64,000 nucleotides of DNA from Lithodes maja (GCA_037953745.1 JBAKBP010004413.1:1-64000), one strand, 5' to 3'; shown: positions 1-10,670, counted from the stretch's first letter. Notes: a model not told the origin generated them from the sequence alone. Numbers and translations are program-made.

Positions 1-324
1 TTTTGACACGAGGGTCGGGTTAAGACTTTCTTTGATATAAAATAAAACGCCACCTCCATTTTTATTTATTCGGCTGTTCTCAAACATTACATAACCGGGA
101 AGTGAATACTCTGCTAAAAAGTCTCTATCTTCTGTATTGAGCCAAGATTCTGTTATGCCAATCACATCATAATTTTCTGTAAACACTAGTTCCTCTAAAT
201 CTGAAAATTTATTGCGTATGCTACGAGCGTTTGCATAGAAAACCTTTAAAGTTGCGGTTTTAGAACTCGCAGAACGTTCTTTCATCGAATTTTTGGTTCT
301 GGTCGGATCTACATTTACATTCAT
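1..324 (-). CDS. ORF2 N-terminus, AP-like endonuclease (partial)
   Basis: The start of the endonuclease-reverse transcriptase protein of CR1-like copy 1. Translated from the ATG at 324 it keeps the endonuclease motifs YANARS (Asn), ITESWLN (Glu) and a Gly-rich GGG turn. These are typical of the apurinic-like endonuclease that nicks target DNA for target-primed reverse transcription. The reading frame is open to the window edge, so nothing can be said about the RT. An upstream in-frame start cannot be excluded because the frame overlaps the ORF1 end region. The closest relative in this window is the ORF2 ending at 6308. Confidence 0.75.
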   Translation of the reverse strand, partial: MNVNVDPTRTKNSMKERSASSKTATLKVFYANARSIRNKFSDLEELVFTENYDVIGITESWLNTEDRDFLAEYSLPGYVMFENSRINKNGGGVLFYIKESLNPTLVSK

Positions 325-422
325 GGCTGTCCTCGGTCCTCGGTCGTTATCCCTGACGGTTTTGAATTTGGGTCGTGTTGGTGGAGATTTATCCAAATTC
401 GCGGTTCTTGACGGATTAGTAT

Positions 423-1460
423 TTAATTCCTTTGTAGGTTGCCGTCCTCGCTGTCTTCGGTCCTCCTTCCTGGTTGTCCTGTGCTGAGTCGATTTCTTCT
501 CCGAAAATCCTTCACCGCATCGTTGAGAAGACGCCCAAAACGTGCTGCTCCCACCTGGTTCAGATGAACTCCATCGTCCGAAAACAAATAGTCATCGTAG
601 TAGAAATTGTCCCAGGTGTCGACGAATCCCACGTTCTCCTTCCTGCAGAGGTTTGCTAGACAACGATTTGTGCTGGTGGCTATGTTGTAAAATCGGCTCT
701 CTACACCGAGCCGGGGGACGATTCCTGAGACGATGATCCTTGATGACTTCTCCTTAAACGACTTGATCAGCTGCTGGTACTTTAAAAGCAAATCTTCCGA
801 CCGGGTTCGCTGCACATCGTTGGATCCAACGTGGATGACGTACATTGTATTAGCAGGGGCCAGCTTTGATACTTCGTCAACTGCTGCAACTACGTCATCC
901 ACACCACCACCAGGGATACAAAAACGCTTCCTGGTCTTAGGTGCCCTGGCGCAAAACTCTGTGAGCTGACCACGTATCATCGAGTCTCCCACGAGCCGGA
1001 CTTCTTCTATTTCCTCTTCGTCATCTGAGTCTGCGAGTATCTGGAAACGGTTTTGACACTCGGTAATCGGTATGTGTTTCCTGGTCTTGGGGCAAACGTT
1101 GTTCCTCACGACACGGAAGTTGTCTTGAGGGGGAAGAGAGTCACTATTTGTATCTTGAGTATCGGATACATCAGCTGAAGTGGCTACTGTAGGCGTTGAA
1201 TTGTTGGCAGTTGACGTTGGGGCGTTGGTGGCTGCTGGAGTTGCGGTGACAATTGAAGTTTGTGGTACTCCAACGTTGAGTGTTACAAACTCTTGGAGTG
1301 ATTCCAGCTTCATGGTGAGGACGTTGATCTTGTTGTAGGCTTCATCTAATTTCACTGTAAAATTCTCTCGTTGCTGGCAGAGCCGGCAGTCTTGAAGATC
1401 GATAGTAGCAAACATGGACTCACCAAACCTACCGGCGCAGTTCGCACAAGCGCGAGGCAT
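423..1460 (-). CDS. ORF1 with zinc-finger-like head, coiled coil and SGNH hydrolase domain
   Basis: ORF1 protein of CR1-like copy 1. The open frame begins at 1472 with GTG, but the first ATG (residue 5, position 1460) is the likely start. Numbering from the GTG: Cys9/Cys12 and Cys29/Cys32 form a possible two-CxxC zinc module, residues 35-65 are heptad-like and probably a coiled coil, 70-150 are low-complexity Thr/Ala/Ser, and 158-320 form an SGNH/GDSL esterase-like fold. The fold blocks are VGDSMIRG (Ser164), GSND (216-219) and DDGVHL (Asp300, His303), so the catalytic Ser-Asp-His set is intact. Esterase-type ORF1s are known in the CR1/L2 group and are thought to help RNP or membrane interactions; that role is inferred here. 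Confidence 0.85.
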   Translation of the reverse strand: MPRACANCAGRFGESMFATIDLQDCRLCQQRENFTVKLDEAYNKINVLTMKLESLQEFVTLNVGVPQTSIVTATPAATNAPTSTANNSTPTVATSADVSDTQDTNSDSLPPQDNFRVVRNNVCPKTRKHIPITECQNRFQILADSDDEEEIEEVRLVGDSMIRGQLTEFCARAPKTRKRFCIPGGGVDDVVAAVDEVSKLAPANTMYVIHVGSNDVQRTRSEDLLLKYQQLIKSFKEKSSRIIVSGIVPRLGVESRFYNIATSTNRCLANLCRKENVGFVDTWDNFYYDDYLFSDDGVHLNQVGAARFGRLLNDAVKDFRRRNRLSTGQPGRRTEDSEDGNLQRN

Positions 1461-1557
1461 GGTGACAGTCACTTTCTTCAGATCACTTCACTCACTTAAA
1501 AAACAATTCACTCACTTTAAAACACTTCACTCACTTTAAAAACACTTCAATCACTTC

Positions 1558-1793
1558 AACCGAAAACAAATATGCTGAAATACGCAGAAATAGGTTATCA
1601 GGGGTGATAGCCTAACCGAAAACAAAAATGTTGAGATACGCAGAATTAGGCTTCCAGGGGCGATAGCCTAACCAAATTTTTTTTTTTTTTAAATTGAAAT
1701 ACGCAATAATAGGCTACCAGCGTTGAATAGCCTAACCGAAAATAATAAAATTGAAATTCGCAGAAATAGGCTACCAGGTGTGATAACCTAACC
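1558..1793 (-). repeat. 5'-region tandem monomers of CR1-like copy 1 (about 4 units)
   Basis: Four imperfect 56-62 bp units, each carrying versions of GAAATACGCAGAAATAGGC and GGTGATAGCCTAACCGAAAA. They lie directly upstream of ORF1. Short CACTTCACTCACTTTAAAA repeats (about 1483-1555) sit between the monomers and the ORF1 start. Confidence 0.8.
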
Positions 1794-1799
1794 TTAAAC

Positions 1800-2757
1800 A
1801 AATATATGTATAACAGAATATGTAACTAAATATACAATTCACCAAATAGAGATTATATAAAAATAAAGTGTGACTGCACACAAGGGGTTAATATACTGTG
1901 TCAACAGATGGACCTGGTGTCACTGTAGCCTAGTAAAGCAGTAGCCTACTCTTTTTAGATAAAAAAGTGTATCAGTCAAAGGTTATTACAAGATCGTGCA
2001 AGCAACAACTAAAATTACAGATATATAATGTATAGCTACAGTAGGATACTAAATACAATATCTACAAGAGTTAATAATAAAACAGATTGGCTGGCTATAG
2101 GCTAGGCTAGGTTTGGGTTAGGTCAAAAGCTTGGCAGGTTGGGTTAGGCTAGGTTAGTTTGTACAAATACCACCCTTAGCTTAAAGTAAAATCAGTCTGA
2201 GGAGAAAAAGTCAAGAATATATCTAGGGGGAAAAGATAAATGAATGCACTTAAATTTGGTACAAAATTTGCTGGAATTTAATGTATAATCCCCCCAAAAG
2301 GTTTGTTTACAAAATGGCGTCGGCGTTAGTCTCTGTAGGCAGGTTAGTTAGTAAACAATATTGTTTATTAGCAAATTAATATGCAAAGCTTTACTTACAT
2401 ACAAGGCAGTTAAATAGATACTTACTACAGTAGGTAATGGGTAAAATTAGGGGCTACGATTTTATATAAAATAGTAATAAGAGAGCGTTTGTTTACAAAG
2501 CAAAACAAAACAATAGATGGCGCTAGTGGCGCCCTGTCCGAGCAGGAGTCTTGTGATAAACACAAAGTTTATCAGTCAATACACAGCGAAATATCGTGCA
2601 GTGTTACTTACTAAGCTACAGGATGGTTAAACGTGCTCTTAACCACCTTTCATGCACAAGAATGAAGAGGATGAGTAGTTAATACTCAAATTATGATCGA
2701 TATCGTGAGAGCGTTGACAGAGCGTCTGCAGCGTCTGGCGGTAGCACTCACAATGAA

Positions 2758-2788
<31 letters not shown>

Positions 2789-2880
2789 GTGTAAGTAGGA
2801 GGTGCCTTGCAACACAAATGAGTCCTGAGGCACTATAGCATGCAGTATGAAAGCAAAAGCACCGGCCCAAAGAAGATCAT
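1800..2880. other. No gene recognised; short repeats only
   Basis: AT-rich sequence between the two CR1-like copies. It holds GGCTAGGTTAGG-like short repeats (about 2095-2160) and a (GA)n tract at 2757-2783. It might include more 5' UTR or promoter of copy 1, but nothing proves that. Frames of 60-90 codons here look like chance. Confidence 0.5.
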
Positions 2881-2882
2881 AC

Positions 2883-3103
2883 GTACAAAGGAGTACAGAG
2901 GAAACCAAGCAACAACAGGTCTAGTGACCCTTCTAGGCTGCTTGTCCTCCAAAACACTGAGGATCAAGTGTCCAAACAGTGGTTTAGAGTGGGTAAGGGA
3001 ACATTGGAAAGGGAACTACTGCCCTGGAACTAATGTCCGTGGCAGGACTAGGAAGTTAGTAGGGGACATATGGGTTAGTAACTGAGGGGAGGATAAAATA
3101 AAG
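2883..3103 (-). other. 3' UTR and repeat terminus of CR1-like copy 2
   Basis: Conserved non-coding block shared with the two 5'-truncated copies at 19 kb and 37 kb. It ends (element 3' side, low coordinates) in GTACAAAGGAGTACAGAGG, one to three short direct repeats. Repeated short 3' termini are usual in CR1-group elements, where the RT recognises the 3' end; the exact repeat differs from the classic CR1 octamer. Confidence 0.75.
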
Positions 3104-6100
3104 TTATTCATTTACAAACGCAGTCAGTCGCGGGTTTGATGCGAGATATTTGTCTAGGCGGAGTTTAACTGAATCAACGGTGCTGCAGTCTATAACGTCT
3201 CGGGGAAACCCATTCCACAAGTTGACAACTCGATTGAAGAAGAAATTCTTAGATTCGTGTGAGGTAAAAGATTTACCAATATTTTTGCAACCGTTTTCCC
3301 GCATGTAATTAGATTGGTCGATAGTGAAGTACTTACTACAGTTTATATTGTCGATGCCTTTCATGATTTTGAACACTTGAATTAAGTCACCTCTTAATCT
3401 GCGCTGGGTTAAAGGAAATAGATTTAATTCTCTAAGACGCTCTTTCATATGGTTTGTTCTTTAGGCTAGGTATCATTTTGGTAACTCTACGTTGAACTCG
3501 TTCTAGCTTGTGTATGTCTTTTTGGTAATAAGGGCACCAGCATTAAACACAGTATTCCAGAAGAGGGCGGACTAAGGAATTGTAAAGGGTTAGGATAACG
3601 TCTTTGGATTTATGCTCAAATGACCTGCCTATAATCTTATTTTTATTAATCTCACCACCACACCCCCAATGAAATTCATTAAAGTATTATATGATCCACC
3701 GGGATTCGAACCCGGGTTATCACACACAGATTTTTGCCACCTTAACCATTACACCACCAGGACGGTTACAGGTTTATGCACACGCCTACGACTTATTATC
3801 CATTCTCGAATACTGGATATTAATCTAATCATGTTCATATTCCCAACCGCACGATGGTAGCCTACTGTGTAAGTGAGAGGAAAGAATATTCATGGGGCAC
3901 AAATCATATAGACCGGCCTCTCGACGAAATATCCCTAAACCTACTAAAAAAGCCAATTATTTTGTTTGCCTTCTTAACAACTTCTGAACATTGTTGACTC
4001 GGTTTTAGGTTACTCGATATTGTTACTCCCAGATCGGTTTCTCTGTTTACATTCTTAAGCTGAGTGCCATTCATCGAATAGTTTGCTTTCTCATTTAGGT
4101 ATCCGATATGTAGTACTTTACATTTATCCGCATTGAAACTCATTTGCCAAATATGGGCCCAATGTGACAATTTATTTAGATTGTGTTGCATATCGTCAAC
4201 TTGTTCTTTTGAGAGTACGCTATTTGCTATTTTTGTATCGTCAGCAAATTTTGAGATTGTACAGGTGAGACCCTCATCTATGTCGTTGATGTAAATTAGA
4301 AAGAGAATTGGTTCTAGTACCGATCCCTGGAGTACCCCGCTACTTACATTGGTCCATTTAGATGCCTTACCGTTTATGACTACTCTTTGCTTTCTGTTGC
4401 TGAGCCAATTTTCTATCCATTTCAACACACCGTCTTGTATTCCATGCGCTTTTAGTTTTAGCAGTAAACGTTTGTGGGGAACTTTGTCAAAGGCCTTTTG
4501 AAAATCAAGGTATATAATATCTACAGCTTTACTGTCATCGTAGAGGTTGAGGATATCGTGGAAGAAGTCTAAGAGGTTTGTTAAACAGGAAGGTTTTTTT
4601 ACGAAAGCCGTGTTGAGTATCTTTAAGTATGTTATTTTCCTCTAAGTGATTTACGAGTCTGTCTCTTATGACCGTTTCTAGCATTTTACAACATACAACT
4701 GAGGTTAAGCTAATTGGACGATAGTTACTGGGTAGGGATTTGCTGCCTTTTTTTTTTAATATCGGTGTTACGTTGGCTATCTTCCACTGATCAGGCATAG
4801 TTCCAGACTGCAAGGATTTATTGAATAGTAATGTCAGTGGTTTGGAGAGCTCATCCTCATCTTCCTTTAAAACTCTAGGCGAGATTGTATCAGGTCCAGG
4901 TGTTTTATTTACCTTGAGTTTATCTAAACAATTCAATACTTCTCTCTCTGTAATGGTGATATTGCTTAGAACATCTGAATTATCAATCTGAATCGGAGAT
5001 GGTGTAGGGATATCACTGAGGTCTTCTGTTGTAAAAACTGATGCAAAGAAGGTATTGAGGGCATTACTCATTTGTACTTCGTCTTTGGTGTATTCTCCAT
5101 TTTCATCGACTAACGACTAACGGTCCAACAGTTGAAGTAACTACTTTTTTCTTTCTGATATAACTATAGAATTCTTTCGGGTTTGTTTTACTTTGATTCG
5201 CAATATGTAACTCTATGGTCTTTTTACTTTGCTTAATTAACTTTTTGGCTTTGCTTCGTAGCTCTACAAATTTCACCCGTTCTTCGTCATTTTGTGAGGA
5301 TTTTAATCTATCATTAGCAAATTTTTTAGCAAGCAGGCAGTTTGAAATATCTTTATTCCACCATTTGGGCTTATTATTATGGCCTGGACGTCGTATTTTC
5401 GATGGTATGCAGTCTTGCACTGCTTTTAGGTAAGTGGTTTCGAATTACTTCCAAGATGTATGTATGTCGTTATTGTTAATTAAAAAGCTCCAGTCAGTTT
5501 CTTTAAACATAGCTCTAAGTTTATGAAAGTTTGCTTTCTTGAAATTAGGGACTTTTTCGATGCTACTATTTGGTTCGTTACTAGTAAAGTTTAAAGTGAA
5601 AGTTATCGTACGATGGTCGCTGTTACTGAATTCATCACCAACATTCAAATTCTCTATTAATTCTTCTTTTGTTGCAAGTACAATGTCAAGAACGTTATTA
5701 CCACGGGTCTGTGTTCGAACAAATTGATAAAGCGAACTCTCTTGCAAGTTCGTATACAAGTCATGTCCGGAGTGTGAAGTAATAGTATCGCCCCACTTGG
5801 TCACAGGTAAATTAAAGTCGCCAAAAATTAATTGTGAGTTACTTACATCTGCAATTTGTTCGTATATTTCTCGGTCAGTTTGCACTGATTGAGCTGGAGG
5901 TCTGTATATTAATGCAAGTATTATTTTTGTACCTTTATTATTCTTTATTAGCACAAAAGATGTGTCGATGTTCACAATTTGAGGTTTTGACAAGAGGGTA
6001 GGGTTAAGACTTTCTTTGATATAAAGTAAATTGCCACCTCCATTTCGATTTATTCGGCTTTTCTCAAACATTACATAACCGGGAAGTGAATACTCTGCTA

Positions 6101-6308
6101 AAAAGTCTCTATCTTCTGTATTGAGCCAAGATTCTGTTATGCCAATCACATCATAATTTTCTGTAAACACTAGCTCCTCTAAATCTGAAAATTTATTGCG
6201 TATGCTACAAGCGTTTGCATAGAAAACCTTTAAATTTGTTATTTTAGAACTCACGGAACGCTCTTTAATAATAATGTTGGGTCTTGTCGGATCTACATGT
6301 ATGTTCAT
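3104..6308 (-). pseudogene. ORF2 (AP endonuclease + reverse transcriptase), broken
   Basis: The EN-RT protein of CR1-like copy 2, split into at least five pieces. The first piece (to 5445; ATG at 6308) has endonuclease motifs YANACS, ITESWLN, GDFNLP and NSDHRT. The following pieces (5420-5103, 5071-4535, 4428-3904, 3448-3104) carry the linker, the RT fingers (SNYRPISLTSV), a palm piece with a damaged PQGS motif (LQGSVLEP) and FADDTKI, and the thumb. Breaks include an in-frame stop near 5443, a short duplication around 5110-5117 (CGACTAACGACTAACGG), a frameshift near 4600, and an insertion at about 3644-3940. The protein cannot be made as one chain. The RT is CR1-like by its YRPISLTS, PQGSVLGP and FADD spacing. 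Confidence 0.85.
3644..3940 (-). mobile_element. tRNA-headed SINE (type B) inserted in the CR1-like RT
   Basis: The homologous CR1-like copies at 19 kb and 38 kb read straight through this point (CCTATAAAGCCAATT). Here ~300 bp intervene. The minus strand at 3775-3693 has an A-box-like TGGTGTAATGGTTAAGG and a perfect B-box GGTTCGAATCCC, so an RNA polymerase III promoter of tRNA type is present. A related body with the same AATGAAATTAATGAAAGTA block lies at 59094-59228. No clean TSD could be read. Confidence 0.7.
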
Positions 6309-6391
6309 GGCTGTCCTCGGTCCTCGCTGTCTTCGGCCCTTATCGCTGGTGGTCCTCGGTTGCCTCTGTTTTTTGCTTGGCGTTGGATGAT

Positions 6392-7507
6392 TTATGTCAC
6401 TGCTGCTTCTTCTCGGATGGCGTTTTTTGATCCATGGCTGCGGACTGCTTCGTGTAGGAGACGACCCATGCGTGCTGAACCCACAGGGTTTAGATGAGTG
6501 CAATCCTTGCGGAACAGAGTAGGCTGGTTATAGAAATTATCCCAGAGGTTGATGAATTCAACTTCTTCCTTCAGACACAAATATTTTAGTTGGCTATTTG
6601 TGCTGAAGGCCTTGTCGTAGAATTTGTCAGGTGCGTCGATCTTGGGGAGAATGCCTGAGATGATGATATTCCTTGACTTGTTTTTGTAGTGCTGGATCAT
6701 CTTGCGATATTTCTCCATCAACTCTTCGGATCTGGTGCGCATGATGTCATTTGAACCAGCATGGATGACAAATAGGGTATTTTCGTTTGCATCCTTTGTG
6801 GTATCTTTGAAGGCTTCCACAATGTCGTCCAGTCCAGCTCCTGGGATGCAAAATCTTTTTCGTCGATTTGGGACTCTGTCGCAGAACTCTTCGACCTGTC
6901 CTCGTAGGATGGAATCCCCAACGAGCCTGATCTCTTCTGGTTCGTCTTCCATCTCTACCAAGATCTCAAATCTGTTTGACATTGTGACTGGTAGACGAGA
7001 CCTTTTCTGCGTTGGTCGTGCACCGTTCCTCACTGGTGTAAATCCGGAAATCTGTGGTGGTGAGACTCTGCGTACAGGTCGGGGAGAGGAGTGGTTAGAA
7101 CGGGGGCGAGGGGTTGGTACTGTTTGTGCTAGCAGGCTTCTTGCACGAGGAGTTGGGGAGAGACTAAGGTGAACAGGGCGGCTGTCTTGGTTTGATGTCG
7201 GCTCAGGTTCATCAGAAGCATCTGTTGCAGTGGCTACTGCAGGTGTTGGATTGTTGGCAGATGACGTTTCGGCGATGGTGGATGCTGGAGTTGAAACAAT
7301 TGGAGCTAGTGATACTCCAACGTTGAGTGTTACAAATTCTTGGAGTGATTCCAGCTTCCTGGTGAGGGCGTTGATCTTGTTGTGGGCTTCATCCAATTTT
7401 GCTGTCAAATCCTCTCGTTGCTGGCAGAGTCGGCAGACTTGTGGATCGGCAGGAGCAAACATGGAAGCACCAAACCTACCGTCGCAGTTGGTACAGGCAC
7501 GAGGCAT
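6392..7507 (-). CDS. ORF1 with zinc-finger-like head and SGNH hydrolase domain (copy 2)
   Basis: Intact ORF1 of CR1-like copy 2; the open frame starts at 7519 with a non-ATG codon and the likely ATG is residue 5 (7507). Domains in order: Cys9/Cys12 and Cys29/Cys32 zinc-like pair, coiled coil about 35-65, a Pro/Ser/Arg-rich basic linker (110-180), longer than in copy 1, then the SGNH fold with VGDSILRG (Ser203), GSND (255-258) and Asp339/His342 (RKDCTHL). All catalytic blocks remain while the neighbouring ORF2 is broken, so ORF1 decayed later or by chance less. The C-terminus overlaps the frame in which ORF2 begins. Confidence 0.87.
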   Translation of the reverse strand: MPRACTNCDGRFGASMFAPADPQVCRLCQQREDLTAKLDEAHNKINALTRKLESLQEFVTLNVGVSLAPIVSTPASTIAETSSANNPTPAVATATDASDEPEPTSNQDSRPVHLSLSPTPRARSLLAQTVPTPRPRSNHSSPRPVRRVSPPQISGFTPVRNGARPTQKRSRLPVTMSNRFEILVEMEDEPEEIRLVGDSILRGQVEEFCDRVPNRRKRFCIPGAGLDDIVEAFKDTTKDANENTLFVIHAGSNDIMRTRSEELMEKYRKMIQHYKNKSRNIIISGILPKIDAPDKFYDKAFSTNSQLKYLCLKEEVEFINLWDNFYNQPTLFRKDCTHLNPVGSARMGRLLHEAVRSHGSKNAIREEAAVT

Positions 7508-7639
7508 GGTGACGATCACTTTCTTCAGATCACTTCACTCAATTAAAAAAACTTAACTCACTTTAAAAACACTAAACTCACTTCGAAAAACACTTATCTC
7601 ACTTTAAAAACACTTAACTCACTTCAGGTCACTTCACTT

Positions 7640-7982
7640 ACATAAATAGGCCTAACCGAAAACAAAAAATTTGAAATACTCACAAATAGGTTATCAGCGG
7701 TGATAGCCTAACCGAAAATTAAAACAAAACAAAATTTAATTTAAATACGCAGTGATAACCGAACCGAAACAAATTTATTTTTATTTAAACAGAAATAGGC
7801 CACCAGGGGTGATAGCCTATCCTAACCGAAAACAAAAATAACCAAAAACAAAAATTATGAAATACCGGTACACAGAAATAGGCCAGCAGCGGTGATAGCC
7901 TAACTGAAAATTTGAAAATTTAAGTACGCAGACATAGGCCACCAGGGAAGATAGCCTAGACTAACCGAAAACAAAAATAAAC
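7640..7982 (-). repeat. 5'-region tandem monomers of CR1-like copy 2 (about 5-6 units)
   Basis: Imperfect units of roughly 50-85 bp with recurring AGGCCACCAGGGGTGATAGCC and CTAACCGAAAACAAAAAT blocks, homologous to the array at 1558-1793. CACTTAACTCACTTTAAAA-type short repeats fill 7535-7635. Confidence 0.8.
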
Positions 7983-7989
7983 GAAAACA

Positions 7990-8272
7990 TTTGTGGGAGT
8001 ATTGAGAGCCCCAGACCACCCGACCATTGAGAGGCTGTACAGAGTGGTGGTGGTGGTGGTGACAGTATTGAGAGCCCCAGACCACCAGACCACTGAGAGG
8101 CTGTACAGAGTGGTGGTGGTGGTGACAGTATTGAGAGCCTAAGACCACCCGACCACTGAGAGGCTGTACAGAGTGGTGGTGGTGGTGGTGGTGACAGTAT
8201 TGAGAGCCCTAGACCACCAGACCACTGAGAGGCTGTACAGAGTGGTGGTTGTAGTGGTGGTGGTGCTGGTGA
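7990..8272. repeat. Minisatellite, ~62-68 bp unit x4, with (GGT)n
   Basis: Four units, each with GTATTGAGAGCCC, AGACCACC and CACTGAGAGGCTGTACAGAG followed by a variable (GTG)n run. Frames rich in His or Pro across it are by-products of the repeat. It lies between the 5' end of the CR1-like element and a SINE poly(A) tail. Confidence 0.9.
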
Positions 8273-8274
8273 TG

Positions 8275-8767
8275 TTTTTTTTTTTTTTTTTTTTCTTCTA
8301 TATTCCAACTACTCCCTCTCGGGCATAGGCTGATAGCCTTTACACGCTACCGCTGAACACGGTGAGGCCCGTGAGGTTTTGTTTCAGTCTAGGGAGTGAG
8401 ATATGCGAAGCACCTATTCACGGCTCGAACCCAACTCCATGTCTGAAGCTGCTTCGCCTCTGCGCTTCAGTCTCACTCCTCAGGCTCGGACCCTCACTCT
8501 CAGAACGCCACCTATTGAGCAATTAACTCAATAGGCATTGCCCCTCTGTAGCATATTTTGAATATGGGAATATTCATACAGTGCTATTTAATCAGGGAAC
8601 ATTGAGGGTATTTTGTTTTGGCATTTCGGTGTGCTGTGGTAAAGCACTGAAACTAGGTACAGCACAAATTCCATCCCAATAATATCTTCCCATTGACATA
8701 TTGAGATTCGAACCCGGGTCCATTGGATTACCAGTCCAGTGGCAAGACCACTCTGCCACACCTCCCC
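8275..8767 (-). mobile_element. tRNA-Thr-like SINE (type A), copy 1
   Basis: Minus-strand SINE with poly(A) tail (T run at 8275-8294). The head (8767 downward) reads GGGGAGGTGTGGCAGAGTGG, then a TGGA stem with loop CTGGTAA (anticodon position GGT, Thr-like), then B-box GGTTCGAATC. The ~400 bp body includes GATATTATTGGGATGGAATT and a tail-proximal block ending in TTGGAATATAG. Three more copies lie at 29.8, 30.7 and 62.8 kb. It has no coding capacity and is presumably moved by a partner LINE. Confidence 0.88.
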
Positions 8768-9977
8768 TAAGTGTCATAGTGGCTAACTATTTGACGATTC
8801 AATGGATAATTACCTATGTCAAGCCGGTGCCATACAAGCGCTTTTCCAGCAATATCATGGAACAATTCGCATCAGGCAGATTCCAAATAAAAGGTTTGTC
8901 AGTTTTTAGCTACCAAACATAATATATATAACTTCAGTATAGTTTCCATACAAAAAAGTTCCAGAAATCATGCGAGAAAAAAACTTGCTTATAGAAAACT
9001 GCGGGAAAGAAACACTCGTGTGACATCATGGGGTGACATATGGTGATTGGATTTGTTTTAGAGTCCCTCATAATTCCAACAGATTCTGTGATCCCGATTA
9101 TATTTTCACCGATCATCAGAACAAAACCTTCGTTAACCTTCAAGCCATATCGTCTATTTCAGCACAAATAAAGATCCTTAACAAAAGTAAAATCTAATAC
9201 AATTATTTCCTGTTGTTGCTTCCTTTCCTTTTGGATTTTAGGACTTGGTAGCCTTTATTGACTGATACTCTTTAATTATGAAAAATACTGAAACTAATTA
9301 AAGTCATGTAGTATTTATAAAGAATTATTATTTAACCGAAGCTTAGTAGGCTATGGTTATGAACCGAAGAAGTTATATCTAAAGAAGGACTATTAATTCT
9401 ATAAAAAGTCTTGAAAGATAAATATTAAAGTAAGAATATTTCTGTCTCTTACCCTTTTTGAAATGAATAGATAGTTTTCTTATATGTCCTTTTATTTATA
9501 TTTAATGTTATTATTCTTGGTTCTTGTCTTACGTTAACAGTATTATATTATTATTATCATCAGGATTTATATCAAAGTCACATAACAAGTTAGATATATA
9601 TTTAATAATTAGTTAAATGTATTTCTTAATCACGTAACATTGAGGTTTGATTATGAGTAAATTAAGTTACAGGATCGCTTCATAGATTCGATTCAGGTCT
9701 CACTCAAATAATATGAAAAGCAAAAATAATATTTTGAAGCTAAAAGAATTTTCTTCAGCTTGGAAATCACTAGAAGTAATATTAACACAGCCATGTTAGT
9801 CTAAGGCGATATTACTAATATGAGACAATAGCATCACCGTACTAAGCACTGTTAAGCAATGTAAGCTTAATTAAAAGAAAATGAAAGAACTCGTAAGTAT
9901 TAATATAAAACAATAGTATTACTTTCATCATAATCCAATTACTTAAAGAGTTGCTTTAGTCCACAAGTTAGTCAACT
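8768..9977. other. No gene or element recognised
   Basis: AT-rich sequence (about 1.2 kb) without long frames, tRNA-like boxes or terminal repeats that I can see. Confidence 0.5.
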
Positions 9978-10110
9978 AAAATAGTTAAGTACATAATAGT
10001 AGCGTTAACGGTAATTCCCAATCAAATAGTTAAGTACAGAATAGTAGCGTTAACGTTAATTCCCAATCAAATAGTTAAGTACAGAATAGTAGCGTTAACG
10101 TCCCAATCAC
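9978..10110. repeat. Tandem repeat, ~46 bp x3
   Basis: Three near-identical units containing ATAGTTAAGTACAGAATAG and TAGCGTTAACG followed by TTCCCAATCA; the third unit is shortened. Confidence 0.85.
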
Positions 10111-10257
10111 ATATCTCACTAACCAACATAACGTAAGTGTTTACACCGAACACACTTAACACACACATATATAATCTGACTGACAGTCACAATCCCATTA
10201 TAATACTTCACCCCGTCTTCTTCCAGCTGCAAGTTCACATTCCCCAACTCCAAATGA

Positions 10258-10293
10258 GACTGATTTGAATGCCTACTACTCGGGTCTTATATA
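10258..10293 (-). promoter_or_regulatory. Candidate RNA polymerase II core promoter (TATA + Inr), minus strand
   Basis: On the minus strand TATATAAG starts at 10293 and an arthropod-type initiator TCAGTC has its A at 10261, 32 bp downstream, which is textbook spacing. A GC-richer stretch with CCAAT (ATTGG on minus, near 10390) lies upstream. No frame follows downstream, so the promoter may belong to a decayed LTR or an unseen transcript. Two short motifs can coincide by chance. Confidence 0.45.
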
Positions 10294-10613
10294 CTAAACA
10301 AAGATGGTGTAGGAACGAATCAGGAGGCGAGTGATGGTGCGCGCCCCTATCATAGCTCCTCGAGTTGCATAGCAGGTGCGTGGTCCAATAGGGGCTCCTG
10401 GCGTCGATCATACGTCATAGCGTCGGGTCATCGAAGTAGTTTGCAGGGTCCCCTATGACGCACGCAGGTGTGAAGGCTTGTTTGCTGGTATGCCGACGAG
10501 CTGGTTTCCCACTCGCTAGTTCGCTCGCTGGTCTGCTTCGCCGCTTGGGTAGTTTGGCACTCCTTCAACTCTAATTCTAACTCTTAAATTAACATACAGG
10601 GCTCCGTATGTCA

Positions 10614-10667
<54 letters not shown>
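10614..10667. repeat. (AT)n microsatellite
   Basis: About 54 bp of pure AT abutting the solo LTR. The Tyr-Ile frame across it is not a gene. Confidence 0.95.

Positions 10668-10670
<3 letters not shown>

Larger units (their letters stand above)
1..1800 (-). mobile_element. CR1-like non-LTR retrotransposon, copy 1 (5' part; cut by window edge)
   Basis: This is the 5' portion of a minus-strand non-LTR element: tandem-repeat 5' region (about 1558-1793), ORF1 (423-1460), then the start of ORF2 running off position 1. The sequence at 1-324 closely matches 5989-6308 of copy 2, so both belong to one family in the same orientation. The 3' two thirds lie outside the window. The CR1-like assignment rests on an SGNH-hydrolase ORF1 followed by an AP-endonuclease ORF2; the RT is not visible in this copy. 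Confidence 0.85.
2883..7985 (-). mobile_element. CR1-like non-LTR retrotransposon, copy 2 (near full length, decayed)
   Basis: Minus-strand element with all parts in order: tandem-monomer 5' region (7640-7982), SGNH ORF1 (6392-7507), EN-RT ORF2 broken by several frame changes and a SINE (3104-6308), a ~220 bp 3' UTR (2883-3103) and a short-repeat 3' terminus made of GTACAAAGGA-type units (as read on the plus strand). The same 3' UTR and terminus occur at 19095-19310 and 37473-37690, which fixes the 3' end of the family. Confidence 0.88.

Noticed and set aside
3693..3775. Genuine tRNA gene
   Set aside because: The B-box is perfect but the rest does not fold cleanly and it sits in a SINE inserted in an RT pseudogene; the same body recurs at 59.1 kb.
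7900..8308. His/Pro-rich frames of 82-115 codons
   Set aside because: Translation of the 62-68 bp minisatellite plus a SINE poly(A) tail.
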